Source: Lagopus muta
Lineage: Eukaryota; Chordata; Aves; Galliformes; Phasianidae
DNA length: 64,000 nt
Direction: 5' to 3'
NCBI RefSeq assembly: GCF_023343835.1
Contig: NC_064435.1
Coordinates: 71,496,134-71,560,133 of the forward strand
The notes under the pieces: generated by a model
Databases searched by the model: none
What the model saw: the letters and a program-made list of their open reading frames with translations, nothing else
Told to the model about the DNA's origin: nothing
In this document: one piece after another, positions 40,101 to 46,280 of the stretch
Layout of the letters: the number at the start of each line of letters is the position of its first letter
Numbering within the stretch: the first letter of the stretch is position 1
Made by a program: the position numbers and the translations under genes

Positions 40101-42299
40101 AGGTTACCCATGAACTTGGAGTCATGCAGAATCTCCAGCATCCCCAGCTCATTGGCCTTATTGATACCTTTGAGACCGCCACCAACTACATACTAGTATT
40201 AGAAATGTGTGTAAAATGCAATCTATACAGCTAACTTTCCATGGCATTTACTGTGCCTTATGAATGAGAAACTTGAAGATTTCTGGGAGGTTTGGCAACA
40301 TCTGAGCAAAATCATCTAATTCTCTGATGCCGTTACTAAAATGTCGGGTTATACTTGGAAGGAAATAGTTGTCCTATTAAGCTGATATTGTAGGTGACTT
40401 AGTCAGGAGTTCCTGGCATGATTTTATATCAAGCAGTTACAGAACTGAATTAGGAATGCTGTGATCTGGTTGCTTGGTAACAGCTCTCCTCTTCCTATCC
40501 TCATGCCGTGTCTTCTGAATTCTGACGGTTGTAGTAATTCCTGTAGTCTGGGGTAGTACACATCTGATCTTTCTGTCTGGCTAGCATACTGTCTTTCTTT
40601 TCTTCTTTGCCTTCACCTTCAGCAAAATGATTTCTACCTTTCTACTTATTTTAGGTGCAAGTCAGCTGTAAGTGACATAGAACCACTTACAGGCAGAAAA
40701 ATAGTTGATCAAGCAACGCTAGCCAAATAATGGAAACACTGATGATTACTTCATGCAGTTGTGGTTGCTAAGAAACACTTGGCTTGATTTTTTTAACTTT
40801 TTTTTTAATAGCTTTCAACACTGATTGTATGGTGGGGGTTTTATCAATTCTTGTATTCAGTATTAAAATTTAACCCTTATAATTCCAATAGGGCTGACCA
40901 GGGTCGCCTTCTAGACTATGTTGTGCGATGGGGAAACCTCACTGAAGGGAAGATCAGACTCTACCTGGGAGAGATTCTGGAAGCTGTACAGTATCTTCAC
41001 AACTGCAGAATAGCACATTTGGACCTAAAGGTGAGGAGTCAGTGGAATTCCCAACAGTGTGTGCCATTCCATGCATGAAAATCTCCTTATAGAAAACTGG
41101 CAGCTGAGAGCACAGAACTATGAATCCCTTTGAGTTTTTGAGAATCCCTATGTATGAAGGGGTATGTGGTGGGCGATCCATCCCTTGCTTCAGTTCACAT
41201 CAAAACAGAAGGTTTGAATTCCCTCTGCATTCCCCTTGAAGATTGCTGGTCATATGTGCTCTTTTGTGCTGGAATTAATTGCTGCCAGTGTTTGGGTTTG
41301 GGGTTGTTGTTCTTTTCCCTGAGAAACTTGCAGCACAAGTGCAAATCCAAGGCTTTTGGTTCTCTCTGTCATAAAGCAAATAGAGTTGTTGTTTTATTCA
41401 CTCTTCATTTATAATTGCTTTTCTTTAAGATTAAATTCCTAAACACAGGTTTCTGTGAAATCCTGCAAAGCTGTTATTGTGAGCATATTCAGTCTTATCT
41501 GTCAGAGCTATACTTCCTGCAAAAATTATGCTGCCAGCAGCTAAAACACATTAATTGCACACTGTGGTTGGCATGGAAGAGCCTGCCAGTTGGATTGCCC
41601 AGTAGCTTTGCAGAGCTAGTAATCATCATCTATAGCTGTTTGTTACGTTCCTGTGCAGGCAGCACAGGTTGGGAAACAGTAATTTTTGGAGCACTGAATG
41701 TGTGCTAGAATGACTTGAAAAAATACATTTTTTTCTTTTGCTTTTATGTTTTCTAGCCTGAAAATATTTTGGTGGACCAGAGTTCCTCTAAGCCAACAAT
41801 AAAACTGGCTGACTTTGGAGATGCAGTCCAGCTCAATACCACATATTATATCCACCAGTTACTTGGAAACCCAGAGTTTGCAGCTCCTGAAATTATTCTC
41901 GGAAATCCTGTTTCCCTCACTTCAGATGTTTGGAGCATTGGAGTGCTCACATATGTCCTTCTTAGTGGCGTCTCTCCTTTCCTGGATGAAAGCGTAGAGG
42001 AAACTTGCCTGAATATTTGCCGCTTAGACTTTAGTTTCCCAGATGACTACTTCAAAGGAGTTAGCCAGAAGGCCAAAGATTTTGTATGTTTCCTGCTTCA
42101 GGATGACCCAGCTAAGCGTCCCTCAGCTGCCCTGACCCTCCAGGAGCAATGGCTGCAGCTGGGGAATAGCAAAGGCACTGACAGCATTGACATATCCAGA
42201 CTGACTTCGTTCATTGAGCGGCGAAAACACCAGAATGATGTTCGACCTATCCGTAGCATTAAAAACTTCTTACAGAGCAGGCTCTTGCCAAGAGTTTGA
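12877..42299 (+). CDS. TRIO: TRIO, 3' portion of gene: Rho guanine-nucleotide exchange factor with kinase-like C-terminus (23 exons, 5' end outside window)
   Basis: TRIO activates Rho GTPases in axon guidance, neurite growth and cell migration. Its first exchange domain acts on Rac1/RhoG and its second on RhoA (family knowledge). Only the C-terminal part is here: 23 exons whose phases join into 1,353 codons ending in TGA at 42297-42299. Order by residue counted from the first complete codon in the window: basic Ser-rich linker 1-235, DH2 about 236-420, PH2 about 421-545, Ser/Pro/Gly-rich linker 545-800, SH3-2 about 806-870, basic linker 871-938, Ig about 939-1034, kinase about 1050-1310, basic tail to 1353. 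The first exon opens in mid-codon, so a splice from upstream is required. Human TRIO has about 3,100 residues, so the missing N-terminal part (CRAL-TRIO, spectrin repeats, GEFD1, SH3-1) lies upstream. KALRN is the alternative; it is rejected because no FnIII domain separates Ig from kinase and the DH2 and Gly/Ser linker match TRIO. Confidence 0.95.
13170..14269 (+). other. TRIO: TRIO intron
   Basis: AT-rich intron of 1.1 kb. It has T-rich runs near 14083-14135 and no repeat element or RNA gene that I recognise. The open frame that continues past the donor to 13370 is read-through without coding character. Confidence 0.85.
14270..14440 (+). CDS. TRIO: TRIO exon 2 of window: linker with acidic EEEGEEGAD block
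   Basis: Fifty-seven codons, phase 0 at both ends, between a TTTACAG acceptor and an AAG|GTAGGA donor. The peptide starts [20 protein letters not shown], runs through EEEGEEGAD and a Pro-rich [11 protein letters not shown] stretch, and ends DSQDDK. It is the Ser-rich, acidic part of the linker before DH2 in TRIO. Because it is in phase at both ends, it could be skipped without breaking the frame. Confidence 0.93.
14441..18747 (+). other. TRIO: TRIO intron containing a CR1 copy
   Basis: A 4.3-kb AT-rich intron. A sense-oriented CR1 fragment occupies about 16735-17221. The rest shows no exon, RNA gene or other element that I recognise. Confidence 0.85.
16735..17221 (+). mobile_element. CR1 non-LTR retrotransposon, 5'-truncated 3' end
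   Basis: The stretch runs from AGAAAGACAGGGAGCTGTTG through the CR1 landmarks (GATCAGAGGG, TTGTTCAGCCTGGAGAAAAG, GAGGTGCTGGAACAGGCTGC, GGAGGTGTTCAAGGCCAGG) to the typical 3' end TTCCAACCCAAGC and the short ATTCTATGAT tail. It is in the same orientation as TRIO. The element lacks its reverse transcriptase part, as most CR1 copies do, and carries many substitutions, so it is old and inactive. Confidence 0.92.
18748..18843 (+). CDS. TRIO: TRIO exon 3 of window: linker before DH2
   Basis: Thirty-two codons, phase 0 at both ends, between a TTGCACAG acceptor and an ATG|GTGAGA donor. The peptide [20 protein letters not shown] followed by [11 protein letters not shown] is the conserved TRIO segment just before the DH2 leader. 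The exon is again frame-neutral if skipped. Confidence 0.93.
18844..20850 (+). other. TRIO: TRIO intron
   Basis: A 2-kb AT-rich intron. It contains a diverged CR1-like 3' fragment at about 19441-19560 and nothing else that I can name. Confidence 0.85.
19441..19560 (+). mobile_element. Diverged CR1-like 3' fragment
   Basis: The phrases ATTCAAAACTCAGCTGGACATG, TGACCCTGTTTGAGC and GGACTAGATGGTCCTTTCCAATC follow the order of an old CR1 3' end (ACTAGATGACCTTTAGAGGTCCCTTCCAA type). No terminal octamer repeats remain. The call rests on resemblance only; another old SINE or LINE is possible. Confidence 0.5.
20851..20999 (+). CDS. TRIO: TRIO exon 4 of window: leader into DH2
   Basis: The acceptor is TTTTTAG and the donor CA|GTAAGA. 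The exon encodes [20 protein letters not shown], a Ser-rich run, then [15 protein letters not shown] and the first two bases of a His codon completed by the next exon. It joins the Ser-rich linker to the first DH helix. Confidence 0.93.
21702..21768 (+). CDS. TRIO: TRIO exon 5 of window: DH2 first helix (CR1 region of the Dbl fold)
   Basis: A 67-bp exon that completes His and encodes [22 protein letters not shown]. This is conserved region 1 of the Dbl-homology fold, with the ELVETERDY motif that lines the GTPase switch regions. Acceptor CCCTGTAG, donor GAG|GTATGT. Confidence 0.94.
22474..22577 (+). CDS. TRIO: TRIO exon 6 of window: DH2
   Basis: Encodes [20 protein letters not shown] and [14 protein letters not shown], then two bases of an Asp codon completed in the next exon. 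The FGNI.QIYDWH motif is typical of TRIO/kalirin/p63RhoGEF second DH domains. Acceptor TTGCAG, donor GA|GTAAGT. Confidence 0.94.
23173..23242 (+). CDS. TRIO: TRIO exon 7 of window: DH2
   Basis: A 70-bp exon that completes Asp and encodes [23 protein letters not shown]. Acceptor GTTCAG, donor CAT|GTAAGT. It continues the helical DH2 core. Confidence 0.94.
25267..25356 (+). CDS. TRIO: TRIO exon 8 of window: DH2
   Basis: Thirty codons, phase 0 at both ends: [20 protein letters not shown] then [10 protein letters not shown]. The YCQNKPKSE motif is shared with kalirin DH2. Acceptor TTTCTAG, donor GAG|GTAAGT. Confidence 0.94.
25889..25981 (+). CDS. TRIO: TRIO exon 9 of window: DH2 catalytic helix
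   Basis: Thirty-one codons holding the strongest Dbl motif, [20 protein letters not shown] (conserved region 3). This long helix packs against GTPase switch 2 and is essential for exchange in the family. All its expected residues are present. Acceptor CCCTCAG, donor AAG|GTAAAG. Confidence 0.95.
26605..26655 (+). CDS. TRIO: TRIO exon 10 of window: DH2 (51 bp)
   Basis: Seventeen codons, [17 protein letters not shown], phase 0 at both ends, between a TTTTTCAG acceptor and a GAG|GTACTT donor. It is a small exon within the C-terminal half of DH2; skipping it would keep the frame but remove part of the GTPase-contacting helix. Confidence 0.93.
26878..26955 (+). CDS. TRIO: TRIO exon 11 of window: end of DH2
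   Basis: Twenty-six codons: [26 protein letters not shown]. The PKRCNDMM motif marks the last DH helix, and the GRLQGF that follows leads into PH2. Acceptor TTGAACAG, donor GAT|GTAAGT. Confidence 0.94.
26956..27979 (+). other. TRIO: TRIO intron containing an antisense CR1
   Basis: One-kilobase intron, nearly half of it made of a minus-strand CR1 fragment (27283-27747). The rest is AT-rich with no recognised feature. Confidence 0.85.
27283..27747 (-). mobile_element. CR1 retrotransposon fragment, antisense to TRIO
   Basis: Read on the minus strand it ends with CR1 3' sequence. On the plus strand this appears as AATCATAGAATTGTTTAATCATAGAATTATAGAATTG followed by CTCAGGTTGGAAAAGACCTT. The tail repeat is amplified to about three imperfect copies. 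Landmarks such as CACATCCAGGGATGGTGACTC, GTTTCCTGATATCCAACC and CTTCCTCTTCCCCAGACTAAAC follow in CR1 order. The 5' part is missing. Confidence 0.92.
27980..28171 (+). CDS. TRIO: TRIO exon 12 of window: PH2, N-terminal half
   Basis: Sixty-four codons starting [20 protein letters not shown] and including [20 protein letters not shown], the core beta strands of the second PH domain, ending LFKNSIK. In this family PH2 restrains DH2 and binds activated Galpha-q (known for TRIO, kalirin and p63RhoGEF). Acceptor TTTTTAG, donor AAG|GTAACT. Confidence 0.95.
28172..30193 (+). other. TRIO: TRIO introns flanking the second PH2 exon
   Basis: Two introns, 28172-29208 and 29387-30193. The first has a C-rich run near 28617-28644 followed by A10. 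No interspersed repeat or RNA gene is recognised in either. Confidence 0.85.
29209..29386 (+). CDS. TRIO: TRIO exon 13 of window: PH2 C-terminal half and Galpha-q-binding extension
   Basis: Encodes [20 protein letters not shown] and on to the C-terminal PH helix [20 protein letters not shown], then N and one base of a split Ala codon. The long helix and the following [10 protein letters not shown] segment, split across this junction, correspond to the PH extension that contacts Galpha-q in p63RhoGEF. The acceptor is AAG|GTGAGT, so a donor-like GTGAGT lies just inside the exon. Donor G|GTAAAT. Confidence 0.93.
30194..30963 (+). CDS. TRIO: TRIO exon 14 of window: long Ser/Pro/Gly-rich linker exon (770 bp)
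   Basis: The largest internal exon. It completes Ala, adds [11 protein letters not shown] (end of the Galpha-q-contact extension), then a Gly/Ser run, [15 protein letters not shown], a Pro/Ser-rich low-complexity stretch with several SP sites ([19 protein letters not shown]), and ends [13 protein letters not shown]. It links PH2 to SH3-2 and is probably disordered. The Gly run is shorter and more Ser-rich than the poly-Gly tract known in mammalian TRIO. Acceptor CACTGCAG, donor GGG|GTAAGA. If the donor is not used, the frame stays open to TAA at 31048. Confidence 0.94.
30964..35055 (+). other. TRIO: TRIO intron, with possible alternative 3' terminal exon at its start
   Basis: A 4.1-kb intron. 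Its first 87 bp continue the upstream frame for 28 codons plus TAA, with several CpGs and no AT-rich intronic look. ATTAAA is at 31112-31117 and further AATAAA sites lie downstream (for example 32871-32876). The rest is AT-rich without interspersed repeats. A perfect 10-bp inverted repeat sits at 33421-33443. TRIO is known to have brain isoforms that stop before the second SH3; this is a candidate site for such an end (inference). Confidence 0.6.
35056..35303 (+). CDS. TRIO: TRIO exon 15 of window: second SH3 domain
   Basis: Encodes [11 protein letters not shown] and then a complete SH3: [20 protein letters not shown] (ALYDY-like start), the RT and n-Src loops, [10 protein letters not shown] (Trp plus the Pro/Tyr of the ligand groove), ending NPDGTIK with a split Lys codon. 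SH3 domains bind Pro-rich ligands; the partner cannot be read from the sequence. Acceptor CTTGCAG, donor AA|GTGAGT. Confidence 0.95.
36106..36244 (+). CDS. TRIO: TRIO exon 16 of window: lysine-rich linker after SH3-2
   Basis: Completes Lys and encodes [40 protein letters not shown] and NKVSVK. It is a strongly basic, helical or disordered linker between SH3-2 and the Ig domain, as in TRIO. Acceptor ATTCAG, donor AAG|GTAAAT. Confidence 0.93.
36598..36625 (+). CDS. TRIO: TRIO exon 17 of window: 28-bp microexon
   Basis: A 28-bp exon encoding LLNPNYIYD plus the first base of Val, between a TTTCCAG acceptor and a G|GTAAGT donor. Its length is not a multiple of three. Skipping it would shift the frame and remove the Ig and kinase domains, so inclusion must be efficient in the full-length transcript. 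The peptide is needed to join the basic linker to VPPEF at the Ig start. Confidence 0.92.
37496..37658 (+). CDS. TRIO: TRIO exon 18 of window: Ig domain, N-terminal half
   Basis: Encodes [40 protein letters not shown] and [13 protein letters not shown] plus a split Ser codon. These are the first strands of an I-set Ig fold, with the strand-B Cys (LRCKVCG) and the core Trp (VTWKG). Acceptor TTCCAG, donor AG|GTACAG. Confidence 0.94.
37659..39032 (+). other. TRIO: TRIO intron inside the Ig domain, largely filled by a CR1 copy
   Basis: A 1.37-kb intron of which about 870 bp is an antisense CR1 (37742-38615). The remainder is AT-rich and unremarkable. Confidence 0.88.
37742..38615 (-). mobile_element. 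CR1 retrotransposon with end of reverse-transcriptase ORF, antisense to TRIO
   Basis: Minus-strand CR1 lacking its extreme 3' tail. Read on the minus strand it holds the C-terminal end of CR1 ORF2: an 87-codon open stretch (38575-38312) contains [20 protein letters not shown] and [16 protein letters not shown], the usual RT C-terminal landmarks. The non-coding 3' part follows, with TATGAAGACAGGCTGAGGGA on the minus strand. It is truncated and dead. Confidence 0.93.
39033..39154 (+). CDS. TRIO: TRIO exon 19 of window: Ig domain, C-terminal half
   Basis: Completes Ser and encodes [40 protein letters not shown] and one base of Gly. It carries the D.G.YTC.A.N motif, whose Cys is the strand-F partner of the Cys in the previous exon. 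Acceptor TTTCCCAG, donor G|GTAGGC. Confidence 0.94.
39301..39379 (+). CDS. TRIO: TRIO exon 20 of window: Ig-kinase junction
   Basis: A 79-bp exon encoding [25 protein letters not shown] with split Gly and Arg codons at its ends. It joins the Ig domain directly to the kinase glycine loop. Acceptor CTGTAG, donor AG|GTGTGT. Confidence 0.93.
40006..40206 (+). CDS. TRIO: TRIO exon 21 of window: kinase N-lobe
   Basis: Encodes [20 protein letters not shown] and onward. The glycine loop (GRGRFSVV, spanning the junction), the ATP-anchoring Lys in the AVATKFVNK strand and the helix-C Glu (THELGVM) are all present, so ATP binding looks intact. Ends ILVLE plus AT of Met. The donor AAAT|GTGTGT is weak by sequence but is the only one that keeps the frame with the next exon. 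Confidence 0.92.
40892..41030 (+). CDS. TRIO: TRIO exon 22 of window: kinase, catalytic loop
   Basis: Completes Met and encodes [20 protein letters not shown] through [13 protein letters not shown]. The catalytic loop reads HLDLKPEN across the junction: the Arg of the common HRD motif is Leu, as in some CaMK-group relatives, and the catalytic Asp and Lys are kept. Acceptor CCAATAG, donor AAG|GTGAGG. Confidence 0.94.
41757..42299 (+). CDS. TRIO: TRIO last coding exon: kinase C-lobe and C-terminus
   Basis: Encodes 180 residues and TGA. It starts [20 protein letters not shown], with the metal-binding DFG, then FAAPE (APE motif), [15 protein letters not shown] (kinase subdomain IX) and AKRPSA (Arg of subdomain XI). 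The tail ends [14 protein letters not shown]. The domain resembles CaMK-group kinases (MLCK/DAPK-like). TRIO kinase activity is less well established than its exchange activity. Acceptor TTTCTAG. Confidence 0.96.
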   Translation, partial: PENILVDQSSSKPTIKLADFGDAVQLNTTYYIHQLLGNPEFAAPEIILGNPVSLTSDVWSIGVLTYVLLSGVSPFLDESVEETCLNICRLDFSFPDDYFKGVSQKAKDFVCFLLQDDPAKRPSAALTLQEQWLQLGNSKGTDSIDISRLTSFIERRKHQNDVRPIRSIKNFLQSRLLPRV

Positions 42300-42332
42300 T
42301 CTTGCTTGAAGTTCTCTCTCATTCTCTTTCAC

Positions 42333-42407
42333 CTGCCAATCAGACTGGAGATAGACTCCTCCTGCCAATCAATCAGACTGGAGATAAGACTCCTTCTGCC
42401 AATCAGC
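42333..42407 (+). repeat. Imperfect tandem repeat in TRIO 3' UTR
   Basis: Units beginning CTGCCAATCAGACTGGAGAT start at 42333, 42362 and 42396 (about 29, 34 and 12+ bp). The middle unit has an extra AATC duplication. Each unit carries a CCAATCA motif. Confidence 0.85.
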
Positions 42408-43263
42408 TGTTGACTTGAATTTTGAGGAAAGCAAACCCCGAGCCAACCAGCTGCTAGCGAATGTTCGTGTGCAAGTGCATTCCACGGGGACCACGTGAGG
42501 TCACGCGTGGACCTGGCAATGCAGACTTCACTGGGGTGGAGGACGATAGCACTGTACTCTGCAAAAAGCAGTCGCGAGTGATACAGCAACAGTATTTTAT
42601 TCAGGTTTCTGCAAAAAAAAAAATAATAGTTTTTTTAATAAACAAGAGTTGAATTTTGCAAGTGAACTTAACTACCGTTTTCAAGATTTATTCAAGGAAG
42701 AAATGCCTATGTTCAAAGCACTGGTGTTAAAAATGAAATCATGCCTGGAGAAGACTCGCCAAAATGGCTGCCCATTGATAAGGCTTCCATTTCTAACATC
42801 TGGTTTTCACTTGGTCCTAGAGCTTTCCAGTTGCCTCACCTGTATGTATCTCACGTAGCAGTGCACTGAGATCAGACTCTGCTTTTAAGTGCATCCAACC
42901 TCAAAGTTTTTGCATACAAATAGAATGAATCGTTTTGCTCTGATAAAATGTAGGCCTTACTTGTATATAGACTGTTACCTGCCTTCGGTCTGTAATTTTT
43001 TTCCCTCCTTATCCTTTTTCCCCTCCCTCCTAAATGGTGGTATACCACTGTGCGGGTCTTCAGTTTGGGTCGGTACACGCTGGCCCGTTAGAAACGGATG
43101 TCCGGTTGGTGCCCAGCTTGCCGACCTGATTGTCAAGCAGTATACAGCAGGATGAAATACTGTAAATGCACTCATTTGGGATTTTGTTTTATTTCATATC
43201 ATGTGCAATGTTGTGGCTTTAACATTTTATGCAACTATTTATGAGGACCTCTGTTGTAACTGT

Positions 43264-43269
43264 AATAAA
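43264..43269 (+). terminator. TRIO: Proximal TRIO poly(A) signal AATAAA
   Basis: Canonical AATAAA within TGTAACTGTAATAAATATA, about 965 bp after the stop. It is followed by GT-rich sequence (TTTGTTTGTGTGTC near 43312-43325) and then a G-rich block. These are the usual downstream elements for cleavage. Confidence 0.75.
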
Positions 43270-43326
43270 TATATAGAAAAAGCACATACTTAGTACGGCG
43301 AGCTTTATGATTTTGTTTGTGTGTCT

Positions 43327-43352
43327 GGGGGTTCCGGGTGGGCAGGGGAGGG
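43327..43352 (+). other. G-quadruplex-forming motif downstream of poly(A) signal
   Basis: Five G tracts (5, 3, 3, 4 and 3 long) separated by loops of 1 to 4 bases lie about 58 bp past AATAAA. G-rich blocks at this distance are known to aid 3'-end processing and polymerase pausing in some vertebrate genes. The role here is inferred. Confidence 0.6.
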
Positions 43353-44184
43353 TGTGTTGTACCACACCATCTTTATTAGTTTAAGGTGAGCGTTAGCATA
43401 GAATTTAGTCAAAGCTAGTCAGTTTTAAGGGTTGTTTAAAAGAGAGAGTGAGAGAGAGATTCGTATCCCAAATCTCAAACTGGTTAAGAAATATGGTGAC
43501 ACTTTTTAAAATTATTATTATATTCAGAATGCCAAAGTATGACTTTCCCAAAATCAATCTCAATGCTTACTACTTTTTAGAATTTTCAGAACTGTGCTTA
43601 CTTCTTTCTGTGAAATGAACAAATGAATTTTGTGCTCTTTGGTGAAGAATACATTCAAAAAGTAGTGGTCAGATGATGAGAATCTGGCACGTAATGTAAT
43701 TGTCTTATTAACTGTTTTTAAGGTTGAAGTAATATTGACGTGAACTATTTAAAAAGGCAGAGATGGTTTTCTGTGCATCACTGAGTTCATATAGGTGTGT
43801 TGTCATCTATGTTTGTGTGAGATGCCATGTTTAAAGAAACCAAGCTGACATGCCACCATAGTTAGATGTATGGGTCTTAAGCCATAACCTAGCTTGGGTC
43901 AGTTTTGAGCTTTGCGGCTTCCACTGTATACTATTTATTCCTTTTTTGTTTTTTGTAAAGTTGTACAGAAACTTTTTAATAGAAATCAACTGACTTCAAA
44001 ACTGGATGTGTATTCGTACCAACCTCATATCATAATGTTTGTGTATTATTTTCCTTTATTGTTTTAGTTAAATTTTTGCTTTATTTTGCATGTATATTTC
44101 TTTGTACAGTGACGTTACATGTTTACACAGTATGACGTGATGTAAATATTTTATTTTGCCATCAGTTATTTTGGAAAAAAAAAA

Positions 44185-44190
44185 ATTAAA
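44185..44190 (+). terminator. TRIO: Distal candidate TRIO poly(A) signal ATTAAA
   Basis: ATTAAA directly after an A-run in AT-rich UTR-like sequence, followed by TATTTGTCTGATCTCTTGC. It is the second most common poly(A) signal variant. Use is inferred. Confidence 0.5.
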
Positions 44191-44210
44191 CATATTTGAC
44201 ATATTTGTCT

Positions 44211-46280
44211 GATCTCTTGCTTTAAGGAGTTTCAAAGCTTAGGTTTGGTCATATTTTAATTCGGCTCTGTATTTAAGAAAAAAGGACCATTGTTTTATTG
44301 TCATAAAACTCATTTTAATTTGCAATGATATATCTTTATTTCATGCCTTATGAAATAATATTTGTCTTTGCTCGAAGTGTTGAGTGCTTTGTAGTGTCCT
44401 GATTGCTTTTATATAAAACATGTGCAACTCTCTAACTGTGGGAATTCATTACAGTCTTTATTAGCTAGTAAATTTTGGTCACCAGAGTTTTCTTCCAGAT
44501 GTTCCCAGTTAAAGACCGAAGGATTATATTTTGATTTAATATTAAACTGGGGAGCAGATTTCCCACATCTTCATAATGAATCTAGAATGCCTCAGAGGAA
44601 AGATTGCTTTCAACCACAGAAACTTGAATTCTCTGCTCACATCCTGCAAGGGATGAAGCCAAAGTGTTTTTCATTTTGTGTGTTTAGCACTCTCTCTTTT
44701 CTGTTACTGAACAAGTTTGCAATTTGAAGGACGAGTAACAATGCAGATTGTTTTATTTTTTTTGTCACTGCATTATGTACATGACTTTCTTACATTATTT
44801 TTTCTGATGCAATCTGTCAGTGATGGAGCTGTTCCTTTATGCCTCACAATGTACTTTCAAGACAGAAAATGAAATGAGACAGTTTATGTTGAGGCAGAGA
44901 ACATTCAGGAAAGATGTACTGCAGCAGGTGAGCCACTGGAAGCTTTTTCCATGTTGGGAAAATAGATGACAACACATTCTATTCAAGAGTTTGTATCCTT
45001 CAGTTCTCTAATGCCTTCTTTCTTGACTGAAAATACACTAAACAAGAGAGGTTACCCAGATAGTATAAAGAGAAATAACACACTTGCAGGTGTTTCTAGT
45101 AGCAGAGAGAGGTTCCCTTCAAGATTGTGGTACTTCTACTCATTTCTTAATGAGTTTGCACTGTTTCTGACATCAATTTGTAATCCATTACTTAGAAAGG
45201 CTAACATCTTTTAACAAAGTGGGGGGTTGCACTAAAGCTTGCTTCATCTTCTGGCTGAAGAAAGCTCACGCTTCAAGTTGGATTTTGCTCCAAAGAGACA
45301 ATGTGTGTCTTTATATATTGATGAATTGTTTAGTTTGGGGCTGAAAATGCCGCTTGGGCACAGTTCTCATTGACTGTCCTGCATGAAACAAAACAGCAAT
45401 GAAGTATGACAGAAAAGAATGGAAACCAAAAACTTCGGTGAGAGCAGCTGGTGTGTGTTCTGGGGCAAGAACATTGTAGAGCAAAGGGAACACTACTCAG
45501 TGCATTACCAGTGCAATTCCAGTGCAATGCTGGAAGGCAATAAGTAGGCAGGTTCAAGAGAAGGATAAGTCTAATTATTTTTTAAATTTTTTTTTAATAA
45601 TAACTTTTTTAATAATAACTAGTTTAGGAAGAAAAGAAGTCACCAGGCTTTGAAGTCAAGTCCATCTGCCAGTGCTTTTCAAACAGGAATTGAGAGTGCA
45701 GGTTGTGCACATGTGAGGAACACAGTTTGTCTCAAATGCCGTTCTGCAAAAACAGCAGAAAAGCTGTCCAGACATTATTTCCAGTCAGGGAAGCAGCCAG
45801 CATTGCCTTTCCAACGGACAGAGGCCTATGACATCCCCCCCCCGTGTTCATAAGGGGTAGGGCTAGAGAGCCAGGTTTTCTTTCATGTGACTATAGATGT
45901 CACTTACTGTAAAGCCATCCTCTTTCTCAAGTGGGATAATTGATAAGTTAATGAATAGGAGAGCAGTTGATTGTCTGTTTCTTTCTCCAGATCCATAGGC
46001 ATGTTCACAGCAGGACAGGACATAACATCCTCCAGAATGAAACAAATGCAAAGGCATTTGGCTTCCTGATAAGATTTCAGTCAGTACCTATGCAAACCTG
46101 ATTGGTAGATGCTAGAAAATATAACGGGATATTCTTTGCATGTAATGTACGGCATGATATTGCCAGAGAGCACTAGAATCTTGCTGCTGAGGGGGTCAGT
46201 GGATCAGTCCTCATCTGAAACGGATGAGTGAGAAATGAGCACAACCAAGGGAAAAAACAATAGCTGACCAAGTTTAAGAA
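44211..46280. other. Intergenic sequence downstream of TRIO
   Basis: AT-rich sequence. It holds a short duplicated TTTTTTAATAATAACT motif near 45587-45620 and a C-run at 45835-45843. I see no exon, RNA gene or named repeat. Confidence 0.75.

Larger units (their letters stand above)
39155..41756 (+). other. TRIO: TRIO introns within the kinase region
   Basis: Four introns (39155-39300, 39380-40005, 40207-40891, 41031-41756), AT-rich and repeat-free to the eye. The first is only 146 bp and contains no FnIII exon, which supports TRIO over KALRN. Confidence 0.87.
42300..44210 (+). other. TRIO: TRIO 3' untranslated region (short and long forms)
   Basis: The non-coding end of the last exon. It opens with an imperfect tandem repeat (42333-42407), then AT-rich sequence. 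A first AATAAA at 43264 would give a UTR of about 1 kb; ATTAAA at 44185, in AT-rich sequence with several poly-T runs, would give about 1.9 kb. The distal boundary is inferred from that signal only. Confidence 0.7.

Noticed and set aside
12877..42299. Gene called as KALRN (kalirin) instead of TRIO
   Set aside because: The architecture is shared, but no FnIII exon lies between the Ig and kinase exons (the intron there is 146 bp), and the DH2, PH2 and Gly/Ser linker sequences fit TRIO.
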